From: Simplicispira suum
GTDB taxonomy: Bacteria; Pseudomonadota; Gammaproteobacteria; Burkholderiales; Burkholderiaceae_C
Direction: 5' to 3'
DNA: 64,000 bases
Assembly: GCF_003008595.1 (NCBI RefSeq)
Contig: NZ_CP027669.1
Span: 1,736,001-1,800,000 of the forward strand
In this document: positions 61,505-64,000 of the stretch, piece after piece
How the letters are laid out: each line of letters starts with the position of its first letter
How positions within the stretch are numbered: position 1 is the first letter of the stretch
Program-made: the position numbers and the translations under genes
The notes under the pieces: generated by a model
Seen by the model: the letters and a program-made list of their open reading frames with translations, nothing else
Told to the model about the DNA's origin: nothing
The model's database searches: none

Positions 61505-63262
61505 TCAAATTTGCATCGACTGCTTGCGCCACCCGCTGACTGAATTTTTAACAGCATCGGCTGCATCATCAGCTGCCCAGTGATCCCAGAACTCGACAGT
61601 TCCGCTGTTGGGTTTTTGTTTCGGCTCCGCGATTCGAATTCGCGTAGGAAGGAGACTTGCGTCACCGACGACAAGTGCCTCGCCCGTATCGAGGACCGGC
61701 AGCAAATCACCGAAACTGCCTAAGCTATCCGGTAGCAATCGCTTGACGACTGCCTGATCATCACCATTGGTGAGCCGCATCGCTACCAAGTTATTGCATT
61801 GACTCAGAACGGTTCGATTTACTTCGGATGGACGTTGGCTAATGACAGCTAATCCCACTCCGTATTTACGACCCTCTTTGGCGATTCTCTCGAATATTTC
61901 TATAGATATATCTCCAGCGCCACCAACATCTCGACGTTCAGGAATGTAGAGATGTGCTTCATCACAAAAAATAGCGACTGGGTGTCTTTGGTCGGTGGGA
62001 GTCCACTGTTGTATTGAGAATGCTATTCCAGCGACCAAGCTGACAATAAGTGGGAGGATGTCAGAAGGAACTTCTGAGAAGTCGATGATCTTTACCCCAC
62101 CTTGACTATCTGGTTGATTTTTTGTGCCTGTCAATAAAGTCTTTACGAGAACATCTAACCACTCGAATTTCTGCACCTCCTCTTCCCCGCCAAATAGAAA
62201 TCCAAGACGCCGATCAGTGCGCTTGTTCTCCAGACGTTGAATTAAACGACTGAGTTTTCCATTGAAATCTCCGGCTTTTTCAGTACCAGCTTTTGCGCCT
62301 GGCACCATCTCCACGTTAATCTCACCGAGTCTCTTCAAGACTCCGTCTACACTAAATGGGATTGGGCTATCTATCGTGAAATTTTCAAGAACGTCTTTGT
62401 GACCGCCCTTGGTCAAGTAATCACGTTTTGCCTCAACAATGGTGCGTGACATGATCATTGCTTGATTGGGTGCATTTTGATCACTGCGATCAACAAACAT
62501 CGAGAGCATTGCCTCGTAACCAAGCAGCCAAAACGGCAAATATAAAACGCCATCCGCCAGCGTTTTTTTCTGATCAAGATCACTTGGCCCGGCTATTTTT
62601 AGGTGGCGGATTCCGTTCCCTTTTAACGGACCGTATTCACCGTGAATGTCAAAGACGAGGGCGTTAGCGTTAGGTAGCTCCGCGACTTGCTCCAAAATCC
62701 TTGCAGTTGCCCAAGATTTTCCAGACCCAGTACTGCCAACAATAATTGCGTGGCGTTGAAAGAACTTGTTGCCATTCAAGTAAGCATCAGCCTTTTCATC
62801 CAGGGTGTAGGCCCCAAGAGAAAGCCGTTGTCCATCAGCACTAATGTTACCCACAACGCGCATGAAGTTGGTCAACTGTTCGCCTTCAACCGCAAAGCAA
62901 TTGGCTTCGATTTCTGGGACAGTTTCTAGCGTGCGTGTAAAAACGTTCTCCTTTTTGCCTTGCTTGTCAAAGACGGTGCCAATTAGAGAGATTCTTACCA
63001 AATTTATCTCTGAAGAGATCTCGTCATCTTCATTCTCCCGTGCCAGTAAGTCGGCCTTCTTCTCTTCGATCGCTGTTCGCGTTATTTTTTGAATTAGGCC
63101 TATTAGGTGCTGCCCCGGACGACTGCTTTCCAAAACTGCGAGTCGGTTCACTTGAAGCTTTCTTAGTTTTTCTACATCCTCTACTTGAACTATCACTGTG
63201 GACGTGTCAACTGAGCGAACTTTTCCCAGGCTATCTTTGTCAGCGTAGTCAAAAATTTTCAT
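61505..63262 (-). CDS. HerA-like ATPase of a SIR2-HerA defence pair
   Basis: 585-residue FtsK/HerA-type hexameric DNA translocase. An N-terminal HAS-like barrel (about 1-150) is followed by Walker A GSTGSGKS (176-183), a motor core, Walker B IFCDEAH (431-437) and the VISQRPSEVNRTVLSQCNN block of HerA proteins. In SIR2-HerA systems the ATPase assembles with the SIR2 NADase and senses phage DNA. The start overlaps the SIR2 stop (ATGA). The region is clearly more AT-rich than the chromosome around it, a sign of transfer. Confidence 0.86.
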   Translation of the reverse strand: MKIFDYADKDSLGKVRSVDTSTVIVQVEDVEKLRKLQVNRLAVLESSRPGQHLIGLIQKITRTAIEEKKADLLARENEDDEISSEINLVRISLIGTVFDKQGKKENVFTRTLETVPEIEANCFAVEGEQLTNFMRVVGNISADGQRLSLGAYTLDEKADAYLNGNKFFQRHAIIVGSTGSGKSWATARILEQVAELPNANALVFDIHGEYGPLKGNGIRHLKIAGPSDLDQKKTLADGVLYLPFWLLGYEAMLSMFVDRSDQNAPNQAMIMSRTIVEAKRDYLTKGGHKDVLENFTIDSPIPFSVDGVLKRLGEINVEMVPGAKAGTEKAGDFNGKLSRLIQRLENKRTDRRLGFLFGGEEEVQKFEWLDVLVKTLLTGTKNQPDSQGGVKIIDFSEVPSDILPLIVSLVAGIAFSIQQWTPTDQRHPVAIFCDEAHLYIPERRDVGGAGDISIEIFERIAKEGRKYGVGLAVISQRPSEVNRTVLSQCNNLVAMRLTNGDDQAVVKRLLPDSLGSFGDLLPVLDTGEALVVGDASLLPTRIRIAEPKQKPNSGTVEFWDHWAADDAADAVKNSVSGWRKQSMQI

Positions 63263-64000
63263 GTAATCACCATCGTTAGAAATTTATCAAGGGACCAAAG
63301 GCTCTGACCGGGAATGTCGACGCCATCTGGAAATGTCGTTGAGTACAGGCGACAGCCGGTGCCACTCTCTTCTAAGGCCATGTAATGCTTACATTGACCA
63401 CTCTTTAAGAATGCTTTAGCTGTTGGAGTAATTTCCTTTGTGATTAGCACGAGCGGTACAGGCTCGGCCCTACACCTTTCAACAAGTTTGGTCTGCATAT
63501 GAGGATCGTTGAACCCATAGCCCACACAAAAATATGCCCGAGCAGATTGCAATGCCAGATCTGCCCCTTGCTTGATAGACAGGAATGGCTCATCGTGGGT
63601 TAGACGATATTTTTCAATACCCGGCGTCACTATCACGGGCTCAAGATCTGCGGGACGTCTTCCTGTACCTGGCAAAGCCATGACCACACCCGCTTTGTCC
63701 CTAAACCAATCGAAAGAGCCGTGGACCTTCCAAACGTTCACCGTGCGCGCCACTGTCTTTCCAAGGTAGATCTTTGGCAACGACTCCTTGGTACGCAATC
63801 GGAGATGACCGTATCCAAAACCCGTGTAATGGCAGATTTCCCCAGCATCGGCGGCGTACTCTGCGAGGAGGTCGTAGTTTGGGGTTACGACGTCAATGGA
63901 GTTGTGAATACTGGCAAATAAGTGTCTGAAGAGTCGTGTCAAGGGAAAAAGAGTTCTGTCTTCCAACAATTTTTCAAAAACAGAAGCATCTGATGGCGCA
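63259..64000 (-). CDS. SIR2-like NADase of a SIR2-HerA defence pair, partial
   Basis: C-terminal part of a SIR2-type protein; the frame is open to the window edge, so the N-terminus and NAD-binding Gly motif lie outside. The catalytic-type Asn-Tyr-Asp is in DVVTPNYDLLAEYAADAG and the catalytic His in VWKVHGSFDWFRD. YFCVGYGFNDPHMQTKLVERC is the conserved late block of the family. Such proteins deplete NAD+ on infection. It is translationally coupled to herA. AT-rich like its partner. Confidence 0.82.
   Translation of the reverse strand, partial: APSDASVFEKLLEDRTLFPLTRLFRHLFASIHNSIDVVTPNYDLLAEYAADAGEICHYTGFGYGHLRLRTKESLPKIYLGKTVARTVNVWKVHGSFDWFRDKAGVVMALPGTGRRPADLEPVIVTPGIEKYRLTHDEPFLSIKQGADLALQSARAYFCVGYGFNDPHMQTKLVERCRAEPVPLVLITKEITPTAKAFLKSGQCKHYMALEESGTGCRLYSTTFPDGVDIPGQSLWSLDKFLTMVIT

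Noticed and set aside
1..64000. CRISPR arrays, tRNA and rRNA genes, or prophage modules
   Set aside because: None was seen. The repeats present are dispersed, not regularly spaced, and no integrase or capsid-type gene is present.

Overview
The window is a chromosomal segment of a high-GC betaproteobacterium, most likely a member of the Comamonadaceae (Burkholderiales). This rests on protein families, gene pairings and several short dispersed repeat families typical of that group. No rRNA, tRNA, CRISPR array or complete insertion sequence was seen.

Layout. 1-7.3 kb: end of an omega-aminotransferase, malic enzyme (maeB), a secreted RNase Sa/barnase-like ribonuclease with its barstar inhibitor, radA, ilvE and a small zinc-finger protein. 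7.3-12.6 kb: five genes linked by ATGA overlaps for surface polysaccharide or LPS (O-antigen ligase, three glycosyltransferases, one unknown). 12.6-20 kb: nitronate monooxygenase and a two-component system, AmpG-like permease, AraC regulator, EamA exporter, M48 protease. 20-26.7 kb: YqhD-like reductase, CoA transferase, hydrolase, ketopantoate reductase, SlyD, pirin. 27-32 kb: MFS exporter, small VOC/DHFR/GFA proteins and a TetR regulator with two operator-like sites.

32-45.7 kb is one catabolic unit: a monooxygenase/OYE fusion, SDR, MarR, enoyl-CoA hydratase, acyl-CoA dehydrogenase, aryl-CoA ligase, a complete branched-chain-type ABC importer, a thioesterase and a RidA deaminase. The combination fits aerobic 2-aminobenzoate (anthranilate) breakdown through 2-aminobenzoyl-CoA. 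The ligase carries an apparent one-base deletion in a C run.

45.7-57.5 kb: housekeeping and conserved genes (Mpg glycosylase, DTW protein, VOC and methyltransferase, a baeRF/eRF1-like protein, RIO kinase, homoserine dehydrogenase with an attenuator-like leader, DUF72, DUF1993, DUF2130). 57.6-64 kb is accessory: two divergent Fic proteins, one lacking the catalytic His and one carrying an in-frame palindromic-repeat insertion, each with repeat-rich operators at its start codon; a YdeI-like protein; then a visibly AT-richer SIR2-HerA antiphage pair running off the right edge.

Across the window at least a dozen copies of a short palindromic repeat (called repeat A here, core AGCGCTTATC..GATAAGCGCT) sit between genes and often supply stop codons or abut start codons. 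Two further repeat families (B and a long hairpin element) also contact coding sequence.
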